Below are positions 20,596 through 29,344 of a stretch of DNA of 64,000 nt, one piece after another; positions within the stretch are counted from its first letter, which is position 1, and each line of letters starts with the position of its first letter. This DNA is from Bacteroidota bacterium (GTDB lineage: Bacteria > Bacteroidota > Bacteroidia > Cytophagales > Cytophagaceae), in NCBI GenBank assembly GCA_023428135.1, contig JAEYZG010000052.1, positions 14,497 through 78,496 of the forward strand, written 5' to 3'. The notes beneath the pieces were generated by a model, which was not told the DNA's origin, made no database searches, and saw only the letters and a program-made list of their open reading frames with translations. Made by a program: the position numbers and the translations under genes.

Positions 20596-21000
20596 TTTGA
20601 CTTTGGTTGAATAAGAACATTAGTAAAATAGTTTTATAGGCTTAGCTATTTAAGTCCCGTTAACATTAATAGACACATTAGGTGAAATTCTAAAAAGACC
20701 TCACCCTAAATCCCTCTCCTGAAGGAGAGGGACTTTAATGAGTATGTTATTAGATATATCACTATTAATTCAGCATTTTTCTCGTCGACTGTTCCCATCT
20801 CCTTCAGGAGAAAGGTTAGGGATGAGGTTTATTGGTTTGGATACGGGAACTTAATAATTAATCCTATTAATTATTAAAAGAATAAGGAGCTAAGCTGGGT
20901 AATGATTTTGTGGTTGGCATTATTGCAATTTTGCAGAAAACATTATATTAACGTTTACCCTAATTCTGTAAACCCAACTCAGGCAAAAGTTGTACATCTT
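20596..21000. repeat. Intergenic region with an inverted pair of a 34-base repeat
   Basis: No gene is seen in these 405 bases. A repeat beginning CCTCACCCTAAATCCCTCTC lies at 20699-20732, and a diverged inverted copy ending GGTTAGGGATGAGG lies at 20794-20827, so the two could fold into a large stem with a ~60-base loop. Each copy also holds a small internal palindrome, CTCCTGAAGGAG. Further on, 20893-20919 has AGCTGGGTAAT followed by GGTTGGCA, a pair also present at 15796-15827. The region separates two convergent genes, so the stem may help end transcription, but there is no clear T-run. Confidence 0.6.
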
Positions 21001-21717
21001 TTAATACTGATACCTATATCTGTAGTTATTTCCCAGATAATACCAAAGCTCCTGAGCTGATCCTGTGAATATAAAATTTTTAGCTACCTGATTATAATTT
21101 CTGGGATCTGAGGTAAAGACATAGGCATATTTGGCCAGGCTGAGCCTGTCTTTGTCAAAAGAAAATAGAAGCATTAAATCTCCCACCTGTTCAGATGTCA
21201 GTCGGCTGTTATAAATAAGATGTTTGGCTGCAGAAAGTCTGTTAAAATCAGAACCGATTTCTTTGAAATCCTTTTTTACAATATCAAATTCTTCCGGAGT
21301 TATTTGTTGAAAATTAACAGATTCTGAATAGAATGAATGTCCGGTTGGATAGGTATAGAAATTACTAAAACCGGGATTTGAGGTGTAGATAGGAGCTATG
21401 TTGGTAATACGGATCTGATTATTAGGGTCCAGCAGTAAATAGACCCTGGATGAAGGAGGAATTTCAATAAATCCGGTATGACTAATAGGTACCAAAGGGT
21501 CGACTGGCATTATTTTATTTACTTTAAGATAGTGACTTCCGGGGAAAACATTACTCATGCGGAAATTATTACATGGGGTTGCATATAGTTTGTCATCCAC
21601 AGAAATGGTAAAAGAATCTCCATTATGCAATCTGAAGTATATCTCTGAATTATTCGGTGTTGATTTTGCCTGAAAACATACAATCAGAAAAAAGAAAAGT
21701 GAGTATATTTTTAACAT
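21001..21717 (-). CDS. Exported DUF4476-type protein
   Basis: This start gives 238 residues. The upstream in-frame Met at 21765 would put 16 charged residues before the signal peptide, so the Met at 21717 (MLKIYSLFFFLIVCFQAKS) is preferred. The N-terminal half is a beta-rich domain (FSITVDDKLYATPCNNF, GFIEIPPSSRVYLLLD). The C-terminal ~95 residues match the DUF4476 pattern: ITPEEFDIVKKDF, RLSAAKHLIYNSRLTSEQV, LMLLFSFDKDRLSLAKYAY and NYNQVAKNF. The function of DUF4476 is unknown; it is common in exported Bacteroidota proteins (family knowledge). The gene is divergent from the T2SS-like operon, and the two starts are separated by only 101 bases that must hold both promoters. A functional link to the secretion machine is possible but unproven. 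Confidence 0.8.
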   Translation of the reverse strand: MLKIYSLFFFLIVCFQAKSTPNNSEIYFRLHNGDSFTISVDDKLYATPCNNFRMSNVFPGSHYLKVNKIMPVDPLVPISHTGFIEIPPSSRVYLLLDPNNQIRITNIAPIYTSNPGFSNFYTYPTGHSFYSESVNFQQITPEEFDIVKKDFKEIGSDFNRLSAAKHLIYNSRLTSEQVGDLMLLFSFDKDRLSLAKYAYVFTSDPRNYNQVAKNFIFTGSAQELWYYLGNNYRYRYQY

Positions 21718-21818
21718 ATAATCTAAATTTACTCCCATTAAACGCAAATTTCTTGCCTTAGTCATAAAGTCTATTTAAAAATTAAGTAATTTAGATTCCA
21801 TTTTTCAGATAACAGTTT

Positions 21819-22238
21819 ATGAAAAAACGATTATTAAATGCAAAAGCAGCAGCTTTTACACTTACAGAAGTGCTCGTGGTATTGGTTATCGTCGGTATTC
21901 TGGTTTTACTGGCTTTACCAAATTTAATGCCATTGATTACCAAGGCTAAAAGTACCGAAGCAAAAATTCAGCTTGAACATGCTCACACTTTGCAAAAAAC
22001 ATACTTTTATGAAAAATCAAAGTATTCAGGGGATCTGCCTTCTATAGGATTTATTCAGGAAAAGCTGGTTACGGAATCAGAGAATGGTCAGGCAAATTAC
22101 AGAATTGAAGTTGCAGAATCGTCTCCAACAACCTTTGTAATTAAAGCGACTGCAGTTGTTGACTTTGACGGAGACGGAGTTTTTAATGTATGGGAAATTG
22201 ACCAGGATAAAAATTTAAGAGAAGTAGTGCAGGATTAA
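21819..22238 (+). CDS. gspG: Major pseudopilin, GspG-like, with EF-hand-type loop
   Basis: The protein has 139 residues. A class III prepilin leader, MKKRLLNAKAAA, is followed by FTLTEVLVVLVIVGILVLLALPNL, with Glu at +5 and a hydrophobic helix; residue -1 of the cleavage site is Ala rather than the usual Gly. The globular part is short, as in GspG, and ends with DFDGDGVFNVWEID. That stretch matches a 12-residue EF-hand-type calcium loop (Asp at 1, 3 and 5, Gly at 6, Glu at 12). GspG major pseudopilins are known to be stabilised by calcium (family knowledge), although usually through a different loop. It is the first gene of the operon, which fits a major subunit made in quantity. A type IV pilin role cannot be excluded from sequence alone. 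Confidence 0.88.
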   Translation: MKKRLLNAKAAAFTLTEVLVVLVIVGILVLLALPNLMPLITKAKSTEAKIQLEHAHTLQKTYFYEKSKYSGDLPSIGFIQEKLVTESENGQANYRIEVAESSPTTFVIKATAVVDFDGDGVFNVWEIDQDKNLREVVQD

Positions 22239-22241
22239 TTT

Positions 22242-22754
22242 ATGGAAATCCTGCTTATTTTTTCTATATTGGTAGTGCTGGTACTTATTTTTTTGCAAGA
22301 CCTGAAAGAAAGAGCTGTTAGCTGGTATTTTTTTCCGATGTTATTTGTCCTGGTATTTCTTTACAGAATACCATCAGAAGGATTAGAAAAAATCATTGAA
22401 ATTACAGGCATTAATACACTATTTCTTTTTGTACAATTAGTAATGGTATCATTATACTTTTCACTGAAAAATCGTGAATGGATAAATATCACAAAGGAGC
22501 ATTTAGGGATAGGAGATGTATTATTCCTTTTTGTGATCACGCCTTTGCTTACACCGGTGCTATATGTATTGTTTTATCTTATAAGTCTTTTATTGATAGT
22601 TGTAGTTACAATGTTGGTAAAGGTTATAAAGAATTATCAGAAAACAATTCCTTTGGCAGGGCTGCAGGCACTTTTGCTGAGCGGAGTACTCCTTACAGAT
22701 ATGTATGTGATAAAGTTTGACGATCAATATATTTTGAATTATTTGCTCATATGA
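22242..22754 (+). CDS. Prepilin peptidase (A24 family), minimal form without methyltransferase domain
   Basis: This is a 170-residue, very hydrophobic protein with several membrane helices. The two catalytic aspartates of the GspO/PilD family are visible: D20 in LQDLKERAVSWYFFP and D92 in the GIGD motif at 89-92. The usual N-terminal cytoplasmic methyltransferase region with its two CxxC pairs is absent. The protein is about 100 residues shorter than PilD and comparable to archaeal-type or stand-alone peptidase domains. It would cleave the leader of the pseudopilins encoded in this operon. Whether N-methylation of the mature pseudopilins occurs is therefore open. It starts 4 bases after the GspG-like gene and overlaps the GspE gene by 4 bases (ATGA). 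Confidence 0.85.
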   Translation: MEILLIFSILVVLVLIFLQDLKERAVSWYFFPMLFVLVFLYRIPSEGLEKIIEITGINTLFLFVQLVMVSLYFSLKNREWINITKEHLGIGDVLFLFVITPLLTPVLYVLFYLISLLLIVVVTMLVKVIKNYQKTIPLAGLQALLLSGVLLTDMYVIKFDDQYILNYLLI

Positions 22755-24184
22755 GCCAGAATGAACTTATAGCATCTTTAAGAGCTGATCAATTGCAGAT
22801 TCTCACACCTGATCAGGCGTGGCATTACCGCATACTTCCCATGAAAGAAGAGGCACAAAAGATTAGCTTTTTTATAGATGAAGAGGTCTATGATCCGATG
22901 ATTGCAGAAGAATTGGAGGTACTGTTGGGCAAAACGATTCTGCTGGAAAAGATCTCATCAGAACTTATTCAGAAGTCTTTAAGCAAATATTATCTGAGAG
23001 AAACCGGTGATACACGTAAGAAAAGTCAGGCTTATACAGGTACTTCAGAGGATTTTCTCTCCAATCTTATTGCAGAAGCGAAGAACCTTAAAAGCAGTGA
23101 TATTCACATAGAAATATATGATGAGCGCTGCCGTGTTCGTATCCGTATCGATGGAATGCTTGTTGAAAGGTATATTCTCGAGAAGAATGATTATCCTTCC
23201 ATGATCAATAAAATCAAGATCATGTCTAATCTTGATATAGCGGAAAAAAGATTGCCTCAGGATGGACGTATCTTTTTTAATCATAAAGGGAATAAATTCG
23301 ATATCAGGGTTTCCGTATTACCTACATTGCACGGAGAGAAAGTTGTACTGAGGCTTCTTAGTAATGATGCGACCAATATTGATATAGCACGACTTGGTTT
23401 TTCAGAATATGACCTGAAGAACTATTTGGAGGGAGCTAAGAGACCACATGGAATGTTGCTGATAAGTGGCCCTACAGGTAGCGGAAAAACTACTACCTTG
23501 TATGCGACTCTGAAGCTATTGAATAAAGAAACCCGGAATATTGTAACCATTGAAGATCCTATAGAATATACTTTAGAAGGGATCAATCAGGTGCAATTAA
23601 AGGAAAGTATAGGTTTGAACTTCGGAAGTGCCCTAAGAACTTTTCTAAGGCAAGATCCGGATGTGATCATGGTCGGAGAGATAAGAGACCCGGATACTGC
23701 CTCTATGGCGATCAGAGCTTCGTTGACAGGTCACCTTGTACTGTCTACGATACATACCAATTCCGCCTGGGGCACTGTTTCCCGTCTAATTGACATGGGA
23801 ATTCCATCTTTCCTTGTAGCTAATACATTGAATACAACAGTTGCTCAAAGACTTGTAAGAACGCTATGCAGCTGCAAGCAGGAAGGTGCATTTGATCCTG
23901 ATTTATATCCAAGGCATTTTAAGGCATACCGGAGTGTTAAGAGGCACTTTATGCCAAAGGGCTGTGATAATTGTTTCTATACAGGATTCAAAGGGCGTAA
24001 AGCGGTATATGAAGTGATTCCTATAGATTATGAGTTGGCCGAAAAAATTAAAGGGGGAATTTTTGATATTTCGGCAGAACTAAAAGAAAGAAAAATAAAG
24101 ACATTGTCCGAAAATGCCTTTGAGCTTTTTGAAGAGGGTGTTACATCATTAGAAGAAATTTATCCATTATTAGTCAATTTTTAA
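22751..24184 (+). CDS. gspE: Assembly ATPase GspE/PilB
   Basis: This 477-residue cytoplasmic ATPase powers pseudopilus assembly. It has a short N-terminal domain (1-100), then the N2E region (SSDIHIEIYDERCRVRIRID). Walker A, GPTGSGKTT, lies at 240-248. The Asp box TIEDPIEY is at 266-273, the Walker B-type DPDVIMVGEIRDPDT at 302-315, and the His box around H328 and H335. A tetracysteine metal-binding element is formed by C373 and C375 (CSC) and C405 and C408 (CDNC); the first pair is C-x-C instead of the usual C-x2-C. This is the only ATPase of the family in the window and there is no PilT retraction ATPase, which favours a type II secretion-like machine over retractile type IV pili. The gene sits between the peptidase and the secretin genes. 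Confidence 0.95.
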   Translation: MSQNELIASLRADQLQILTPDQAWHYRILPMKEEAQKISFFIDEEVYDPMIAEELEVLLGKTILLEKISSELIQKSLSKYYLRETGDTRKKSQAYTGTSEDFLSNLIAEAKNLKSSDIHIEIYDERCRVRIRIDGMLVERYILEKNDYPSMINKIKIMSNLDIAEKRLPQDGRIFFNHKGNKFDIRVSVLPTLHGEKVVLRLLSNDATNIDIARLGFSEYDLKNYLEGAKRPHGMLLISGPTGSGKTTTLYATLKLLNKETRNIVTIEDPIEYTLEGINQVQLKESIGLNFGSALRTFLRQDPDVIMVGEIRDPDTASMAIRASLTGHLVLSTIHTNSAWGTVSRLIDMGIPSFLVANTLNTTVAQRLVRTLCSCKQEGAFDPDLYPRHFKAYRSVKRHFMPKGCDNCFYTGFKGRKAVYEVIPIDYELAEKIKGGIFDISAELKERKIKTLSENAFELFEEGVTSLEEIYPLLVNF

Positions 24185-24186
24185 AA

Positions 24187-26136
24187 GTGAAAAACAAGAT
24201 AGTATATGTTTGCTGCTTTTTGCTACTTTTTTCAGGAAGCTTATGGGCACAGCAAAGCAGGTATGAAGAGCTGGAACAAAGACTACGAGATCTTTCAGCT
24301 GTAAGTCCTGGTCTGAATGAGACTGTAGATTTTTCTGTCTCCGGGGCTTCTATTCAGGAATTTCTCAGAGGATTAGCAGAGTCGCATAACCTTAATATCA
24401 GTGTGGATCCCGCATTGAATGTTCGGATCTATAATAATTTTACCAACGAGAAAGTATATAATATACTGCTCTTTGTGGCAAAAGAATATGAACTGGATAT
24501 TCAGTTTGTAGGTTCTATCATGTCTTTCAAAAAGTATAATCCGCCTCCGGTAGTGCAGGCTGTAGCTCCTCCTAAAGATATCCTGGTGAAGTATAACTCC
24601 TACAACAACCTTCTCAGTCTTGATCTTAAAAATGATACACTGGAAAAGGTTGTAAAAAAAATTACTCAGTCAACCAAAAAGAATGTTATTTTATCTTCAG
24701 GGCTTAATGGAAAGATAATCAATGTTTATATTGAAGACATGCCATTTGAAAATGCCATTCAAAAAATGGCCTATGCCAATAGTCTGAAGGTTGTAAAAAC
24801 GGATGATGATTTTTATGTGGTCAAATCTATTGAAGAAGGAGAAGATCTTTTGGTTACCAATGATCCTAAAAAGAAAAAGAATAATTATCAGAAGACACAG
24901 AATAGTAAGATCAATACAGGCACTCAGGGGAGTGGAAATAATTCAAGCCTCTTTGTGGAGGTGAACGAAGATTCTCTGGGAAGAAAAACAATCAGTCTCG
25001 ATGCCGTCAATGCTCCGATATCAGATGTTATCAAAGCAGTGTCGGAGGAAATTGGAAATAGTTACTTTTTATTTTCAGACATTAAAGGAAATACCACAAC
25101 CAGAGTAAATAATGTAAAGTTTGATGACTTCCTCGGAAGATTACTTCAGGGAACAGACTATACTTATAAGATAGATAATAAGATCTATATGATAGGAGAG
25201 CGGAAACTGGAGGGGTTGAGGGCTAATAAGGTTGTCCAGTTTCAATACAGATCTCTTGATGCTGTACAGGATATTATACCTGCAGAGTTGAAAAAGGGAG
25301 TTGAAATCAAAGAGTTCAAAGAACTGAATAGTATACTTCTTTCCGGAAGTCTGCCTCAGATCATGGAAATAGAAGCCTTCGTACGTCAGTTGGATAAAGT
25401 TGTTCCTATGGTTATGATCGAAGTTATCCTTATGGATGTGAGAAAAGGAAGAACATTAAAAACAGGCATTAGTGCAGGGGTTGCGGACTCTGTTAAAACA
25501 GGCGGAAGTATTTTTCCCGGTATAGATTTTAAATTCGGATCAAAATCTATCAATGATTTTCTTGGATGGATGGGAAGTAACAATGTGTTTAATATAGGAA
25601 GGGTTACTCCTCAATTTTATGTTGGTCTCAGCGCGCTTGAGACAAATAACAATGTAAATGTCAGATCGACACCTAAGCTATCCACACTTAATGGGCATGA
25701 TGCTAATCTGAGTATTGGTAGTACAAGATATTATGCTTTGAAAACCCAGAATGTAGTTGGTAGTTTGACTCCTCAGACTGTTGTAACAGAACAGTACAAT
25801 GCAGTTCAGGCAAACCTTTCAGTCAATATAAAGCCAATCGTTTCTGGTGATGATCAGGTAACTTTAAATATTGATGTAAGCATTACAGACTTTACGGATT
25901 CTCCTGTCAGTGGTCCGCCACCATCTTCTACAAGCCAGTTTAAATCAATTGTGCGTGTAAGAAATGAAGAAATGGTTGTATTGGGAGGTCTTGAGAGAAC
26001 TGAAAGTTCTGAAGGAGGTTCGGGTGTACCATTGCTATCAAGAATTCCGGTTATTAAATGGTTATTCAGCAGCAGAACTAAATCAAAGAATAAAATAGTA
26101 TCGGTTGTATTTATCAAACCTACCATTATCTATTAA
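24187..26136 (+). CDS. gspD: Outer-membrane secretin GspD/PilQ
   Basis: The protein has 649 residues with a GTG start 2 bases after the gspE stop; the start is supported by the signal peptide KIVYVCCFLLLFSGSLWAQ. The N-terminal half carries STN/N-type domains (GLAESHNLNISVDPALN at about 60, and AINDMPFENAIQKMAYANSL-like segments near 190). A low-complexity linker rich in Lys and Asn lies near 230-255. The C-terminal secretin domain runs from about 406 (VPMVMIEVILMDVRKGR) to the end. It includes RSTPKLSTLNGHDA at about 493 and VVLGGLERTE with VPLLSRIPVIKWLF near 597-625, the classic closing signature. It should form the gated channel in the outer membrane. No separate pilotin is obvious unless the lipoprotein at 27909 serves. 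Confidence 0.95.
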   Translation: MKNKIVYVCCFLLLFSGSLWAQQSRYEELEQRLRDLSAVSPGLNETVDFSVSGASIQEFLRGLAESHNLNISVDPALNVRIYNNFTNEKVYNILLFVAKEYELDIQFVGSIMSFKKYNPPPVVQAVAPPKDILVKYNSYNNLLSLDLKNDTLEKVVKKITQSTKKNVILSSGLNGKIINVYIEDMPFENAIQKMAYANSLKVVKTDDDFYVVKSIEEGEDLLVTNDPKKKKNNYQKTQNSKINTGTQGSGNNSSLFVEVNEDSLGRKTISLDAVNAPISDVIKAVSEEIGNSYFLFSDIKGNTTTRVNNVKFDDFLGRLLQGTDYTYKIDNKIYMIGERKLEGLRANKVVQFQYRSLDAVQDIIPAELKKGVEIKEFKELNSILLSGSLPQIMEIEAFVRQLDKVVPMVMIEVILMDVRKGRTLKTGISAGVADSVKTGGSIFPGIDFKFGSKSINDFLGWMGSNNVFNIGRVTPQFYVGLSALETNNNVNVRSTPKLSTLNGHDANLSIGSTRYYALKTQNVVGSLTPQTVVTEQYNAVQANLSVNIKPIVSGDDQVTLNIDVSITDFTDSPVSGPPPSSTSQFKSIVRVRNEEMVVLGGLERTESSEGGSGVPLLSRIPVIKWLFSSRTKSKNKIVSVVFIKPTIIY

Positions 26137-26139
26137 TCC

Positions 26140-27369
26140 ATGATTGAGAAACTGAGACAGAAGTTATTCGGACAGAAGAAGGTTGCAGGAATAGAAGTTG
26201 TTTTCTCAGCAGAAGGGAAAACTGCTTTTAATTGTGTAATCCTTTCTGTTAATGAAAACCTTGTCCAGATAGAGCATAAAGAAGAGGGAATTGTTGATTT
26301 CGAAAGTCTGAAAAAGCTTTCACTTGAAAATATACCTCTGGTACTGAATGTTACAGGGAGAGGCATCTTGCATAAGAAGATCAATGACGAATACACAGAT
26401 GATGCTCATGCATTTAGTCAGATTTTCCCTAATTCAAAGTTTGCAGATTATTATCTTCAGAAAACCAAAGCATACAACAATCAGGTTTACATTTCTTTAA
26501 CAAGAAAGGATCTTATTGATCAATTGCTGATCAGGTTCAAAGAAATAGGATATTTCGCTACTAGTCTTACGCTTGGCCCGTTTTCAGTTGTCGATCTTTA
26601 TCAGTTATTATCAATGGAGCTCACTGAATGGTCATTCGGAAGCCATGAAATGGTCTTTGCAAAAGGATTAGTAGATGCTTATAAAATAAAAGAAACCAAT
26701 GATCATGCAGATGTGAAAGCAGGTAATGAATCTGTTCCCGGTAACCTGCTCATTGCTTATTCTTCTGCATTTTTAGGCATTATTGAAAGCGAAGGGGTGC
26801 GGGTAGATATTGAAGAAGTTGATTCGCAAAGAAACGAGTTTGAGCAGAAGAAAAAATTTAAACTAATCGGATTTTCCATGTTGGCCATTTTTCTTACTGC
26901 CTTATTGATTAATACATATCTGCTGACCAGTTATAATCAGGAAAATCAGTTATTAACTCTAAAGCTGGGAAAACTTACTGATATTTCTTCCAATTTAGAA
27001 GGTGAGGAAAAGGATCTGCGCCAAAAAGAGGTATTTCTAAGTCAGGCTGGTTGGCTGGCTCCGGCAAGGGCATCCTATTATTCAGATCAGATAGCTGCGT
27101 TATTACCTGCTTCTATTACATTGACCAAAATGGCTAAGAATCCATATAATGAAAAGGAGAGCAGGACTCAGCGAAAAGATATATTTGATAACGGTGTATT
27201 AAGGGTGGATGGCTTTTGTGCGAAACCAACAGAGCTGAACTCATGGATTAAAATTGTAAAGGAACAAGAGTGGGTTCAGGATGTACATGTAGAAGATTAT
27301 ACTTTTGATTCTAAAACAGGATCAGGAAATTTTATAGTTCAAATCGAGATTAAAGGTGAACTGGAATAG
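26140..27369 (+). CDS. Inner-membrane assembly platform protein, PilM-PilN / GspL-like fusion
   Basis: The protein has 409 residues. The N-terminal ~230 residues are a cytoplasmic, diverged actin-like (PilM/GspL) region with segments such as GIEVVFSAEGKTAF, IPLVLNVTGRGI and FATSLTLGPFSV. One membrane helix lies at about 241-262 (KLIGFSMLAIFLTALLINTY). A coiled-coil-prone stretch follows, then a periplasmic ferredoxin-like PilN domain (YYSDQIAALLPASITLTKMA, LRVDGFCAKPTELNSWIKIV). This is the GspL layout of a PilM plus PilN fusion. In T2SS, GspL recruits GspE to the membrane (family knowledge). The next gene overlaps it by 14 bases and encodes the expected PilO/GspM-type partner. Sequence divergence is high, so the assignment leans on architecture and order. 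Confidence 0.82.
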   Translation: MIEKLRQKLFGQKKVAGIEVVFSAEGKTAFNCVILSVNENLVQIEHKEEGIVDFESLKKLSLENIPLVLNVTGRGILHKKINDEYTDDAHAFSQIFPNSKFADYYLQKTKAYNNQVYISLTRKDLIDQLLIRFKEIGYFATSLTLGPFSVVDLYQLLSMELTEWSFGSHEMVFAKGLVDAYKIKETNDHADVKAGNESVPGNLLIAYSSAFLGIIESEGVRVDIEEVDSQRNEFEQKKKFKLIGFSMLAIFLTALLINTYLLTSYNQENQLLTLKLGKLTDISSNLEGEEKDLRQKEVFLSQAGWLAPARASYYSDQIAALLPASITLTKMAKNPYNEKESRTQRKDIFDNGVLRVDGFCAKPTELNSWIKIVKEQEWVQDVHVEDYTFDSKTGSGNFIVQIEIKGELE

Positions 27370-27922
27370 TCTGTCATATAAAACCAAAAATAAATACCTT
27401 ATAGTCGGGGGATTTGTATTTCTGCTGTTAGCTTATTTATTGGCATTCAGTAAAACTGTTAGTCTTTATTTTACAAACAGTAATCTTAAAAAGAAGCTTA
27501 TTATAGCACAGGAAGCCCCGGAGAAAAGACGAATGATGGAGATGAAGTCGAATGCTTTAAAGGAAAAGCTCTCTTCATACTTTGCAGACTCTTTAAAAGA
27601 TCAGGAACATTTGCTCGAGGTAGTTTCTAATTTTTGTCAGAAAAATTACCTGTTACTTAAAGAATTTCCCAACGAAAAGTACCATGAAGAGAAGGAGTTT
27701 GTTGTGGGAACTACAGAATTAAAGATAGAGGGTAATTTTGTGAACTTGCTGAAGCTGGTACATTTATTAGAACAAAAGGAAGCTGTAGGCAGGGTATCTT
27801 CAAGTAGCTTCGATGCTGTATTTGATAACAAAAGAAAGAAGAAAGTTTTGGTACTGACAATATATCTTCAGACACTCAGAATAAAAAAGGATAAAATAAA
27901 AAAGGAAGATGAGAAGGTTTAA
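27356..27922 (+). CDS. PilO/GspM-like inner-membrane protein
   Basis: This 188-residue protein starts with GTG inside the end of the preceding gene (14-base overlap), the start that keeps its cytoplasmic N-terminus. A single membrane helix, YLIVGGFVFLLLAYLLAF, lies near residues 14-31. It is followed by a Lys/Glu-rich coiled-coil region, about 45-85. The periplasmic ferredoxin-like domain follows, with TTELKIEGNFVNLLKLVHLL and VLVLTIYLQTLRI, the usual two ends of PilO/GspM folds. It is expected to dimerise with the GspL/PilN-like protein in the inner-membrane platform. The identification rests on size, topology, those two segments and gene order. Confidence 0.78.
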   Translation: MNWNSLSYKTKNKYLIVGGFVFLLLAYLLAFSKTVSLYFTNSNLKKKLIIAQEAPEKRRMMEMKSNALKEKLSSYFADSLKDQEHLLEVVSNFCQKNYLLLKEFPNEKYHEEKEFVVGTTELKIEGNFVNLLKLVHLLEQKEAVGRVSSSSFDAVFDNKRKKKVLVLTIYLQTLRIKKDKIKKEDEKV

Positions 27923-28835
27923 ATTTTTAGCAATAGCCCTGTGCATGATGTCACTTGCGGCTTGTACAGAGATCTTCGAAAAGGATATTGAAGATAAAAC
28001 TATTACCATATATACACCAAACGATTCAGATACCTCAATAAGTTACCTTCAGACTTTTTGGTGGAGTCAGGTGGATTTTGCTACAAGCTATCAGATACAA
28101 GTGGTATCTCCTAATTTTTCAGCACCCAAAATTCTGATACTAGATTCATTGGTAAAAACTAATAGATTTCAATATTATATAGGACCGGGCAATTTTGAAT
28201 GGAAGGTAAGAGCATTGAATGGAGCTTATAAAAGTGAGTATTTTGGGAAAAGATTTATTATTGATACTACTAATCTTGCCTTACAACCTCTATATCTTAA
28301 ATCACCACTTGATGGTAGTAGTCAAAGCTCAACTTCTATAAATTTTATATGGAATCGAATATTGGGCGCTAAAGCTTATCAGATTCAGATAGATACTGTT
28401 GGAGACTTTAATAAACCGATTAGAAATGTCCACACACAATCAAGTAGTTCATTATATACTTTACCAAGTCTGAATAAAACCTATTATTGGAAGGTCAGGG
28501 GATATAATGGGGCAGACACAACAGAGTGGTCACAAGTGTTTAATTTCATATCGGACAATACCAAACCTCCTAAGGTTACATTATCTGCACCCGCAAAAAA
28601 TTCTTTAGACAGAGAAGCAACAGGAACTTTACAGTGGTTGAGCCTGGGAGATGGTTATACATATGAAGTAACCATAAAAGTAGGGTCAAATGCTTCTGTT
28701 ACATCTTCTGTTCCTACTGCCTTTAAAGACTATTCTGGTGCTTCAGGGCAAACTATTGAATGGTCTGTCATAGCCATTAATAGAGCGGGAACAAAGGGGG
28801 ACCCAAGTGAGGTTTGGAACTTCAAAATCAAATAA
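27909..28835 (+). CDS. Lipoprotein with fibronectin-III-like repeats inside the secretion operon
   Basis: The protein has 308 residues with a lipobox, SLAAC, at C19. Three fibronectin-III-like modules follow. The repeated signatures are TFWWSQVDFATSYQIQV / NFEWKVRALNG, INFIWNRILGAKAYQIQI / YYWKVRGYNG, and GTLQWLSLGDGYTYEVTI / IEWSVIAINRAG. It overlaps the GspM-like gene by 14 bases and its stop overlaps the next start by 1 base, so it is embedded in the operon. Canonical T2SS and type IV pilus loci have no such protein. Because it is an outer- or inner-membrane lipoprotein next to the secretin system, it could act as a pilotin or secretin-accessory protein or as a substrate receptor; this is inference. 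It does not look like GspS or PilF. Confidence 0.82.
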   Translation: MRRFKFLAIALCMMSLAACTEIFEKDIEDKTITIYTPNDSDTSISYLQTFWWSQVDFATSYQIQVVSPNFSAPKILILDSLVKTNRFQYYIGPGNFEWKVRALNGAYKSEYFGKRFIIDTTNLALQPLYLKSPLDGSSQSSTSINFIWNRILGAKAYQIQIDTVGDFNKPIRNVHTQSSSSLYTLPSLNKTYYWKVRGYNGADTTEWSQVFNFISDNTKPPKVTLSAPAKNSLDREATGTLQWLSLGDGYTYEVTIKVGSNASVTSSVPTAFKDYSGASGQTIEWSVIAINRAGTKGDPSEVWNFKIK

Positions 28836-29338
28836 TGAAAGGTAAAAAGATGACTTATATCCTCCTGGGGGGAGTTGTTCTCGTATGGGGACTGATATTT
28901 ATGCGAATATATAAATCATTGTTTTCCGATTCAGGTGTCGCTGAGGTCTCAAGATCAGTAGTTCATAAAGAACATAAGTATGAGGTTAAAGATACCTTTG
29001 AATTAATTGCCAAATACAGGGACCCTTTTTTAGGAAACGTTCAATCCTCAGTGAGACCTGCAGTGTTTACAGGTTCTGTAAATACCTTCGGCAATAAACC
29101 TAAGGTTACTCCCAAACCAAAGGAACCCGAAGTCTTTATAGATTGGAGTATAATTTCCTATATCGGATTGATCAAAAATCCTGGCAGCAATAAAAATGTA
29201 TCTCTGATGTCGATCCGAGGAAATGAATATTTGATGGAGGAAGGCAATGTTAGAGACGAGGTTAAATTGATTCAGAATCTGAAAGATTCAGTGAAGGTAT
29301 CATATAGTGGTAAAGAAAAATACATAAAGAGAAATTGA
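28835..29338 (+). CDS. PilP/GspC-like coupling protein
   Basis: The protein has 167 residues from the ATG that overlaps the previous stop by one base. An in-frame TTG at 28814 would add seven residues and is less likely. A single N-terminal membrane helix, MTYILLGGVVLVWGLIFM, is followed by a flexible region with the motif KYRDPFLG (Asp63-Phe65) that is typical of PilP. A Pro/Lys linker follows (VTPKPKEPEV), then a small beta domain (IISYIGLIKNPGSN, VSLMSIRGNEYLMEEG) like the homology-region fold of GspC/PilP. This domain normally links the inner-membrane platform to the N0 domain of the secretin. No PDZ domain is seen. Confidence 0.78.
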   Translation: MKGKKMTYILLGGVVLVWGLIFMRIYKSLFSDSGVAEVSRSVVHKEHKYEVKDTFELIAKYRDPFLGNVQSSVRPAVFTGSVNTFGNKPKVTPKPKEPEVFIDWSIISYIGLIKNPGSNKNVSLMSIRGNEYLMEEGNVRDEVKLIQNLKDSVKVSYSGKEKYIKRN

Positions 29339-29344
29339 TTTTTA

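Noticed and set aside
22478..22720. 80-codon + strand frame inside the prepilin peptidase gene
   Set aside because: It is an out-of-frame shadow; the overlapping frame has both catalytic Asp motifs and membrane helices.
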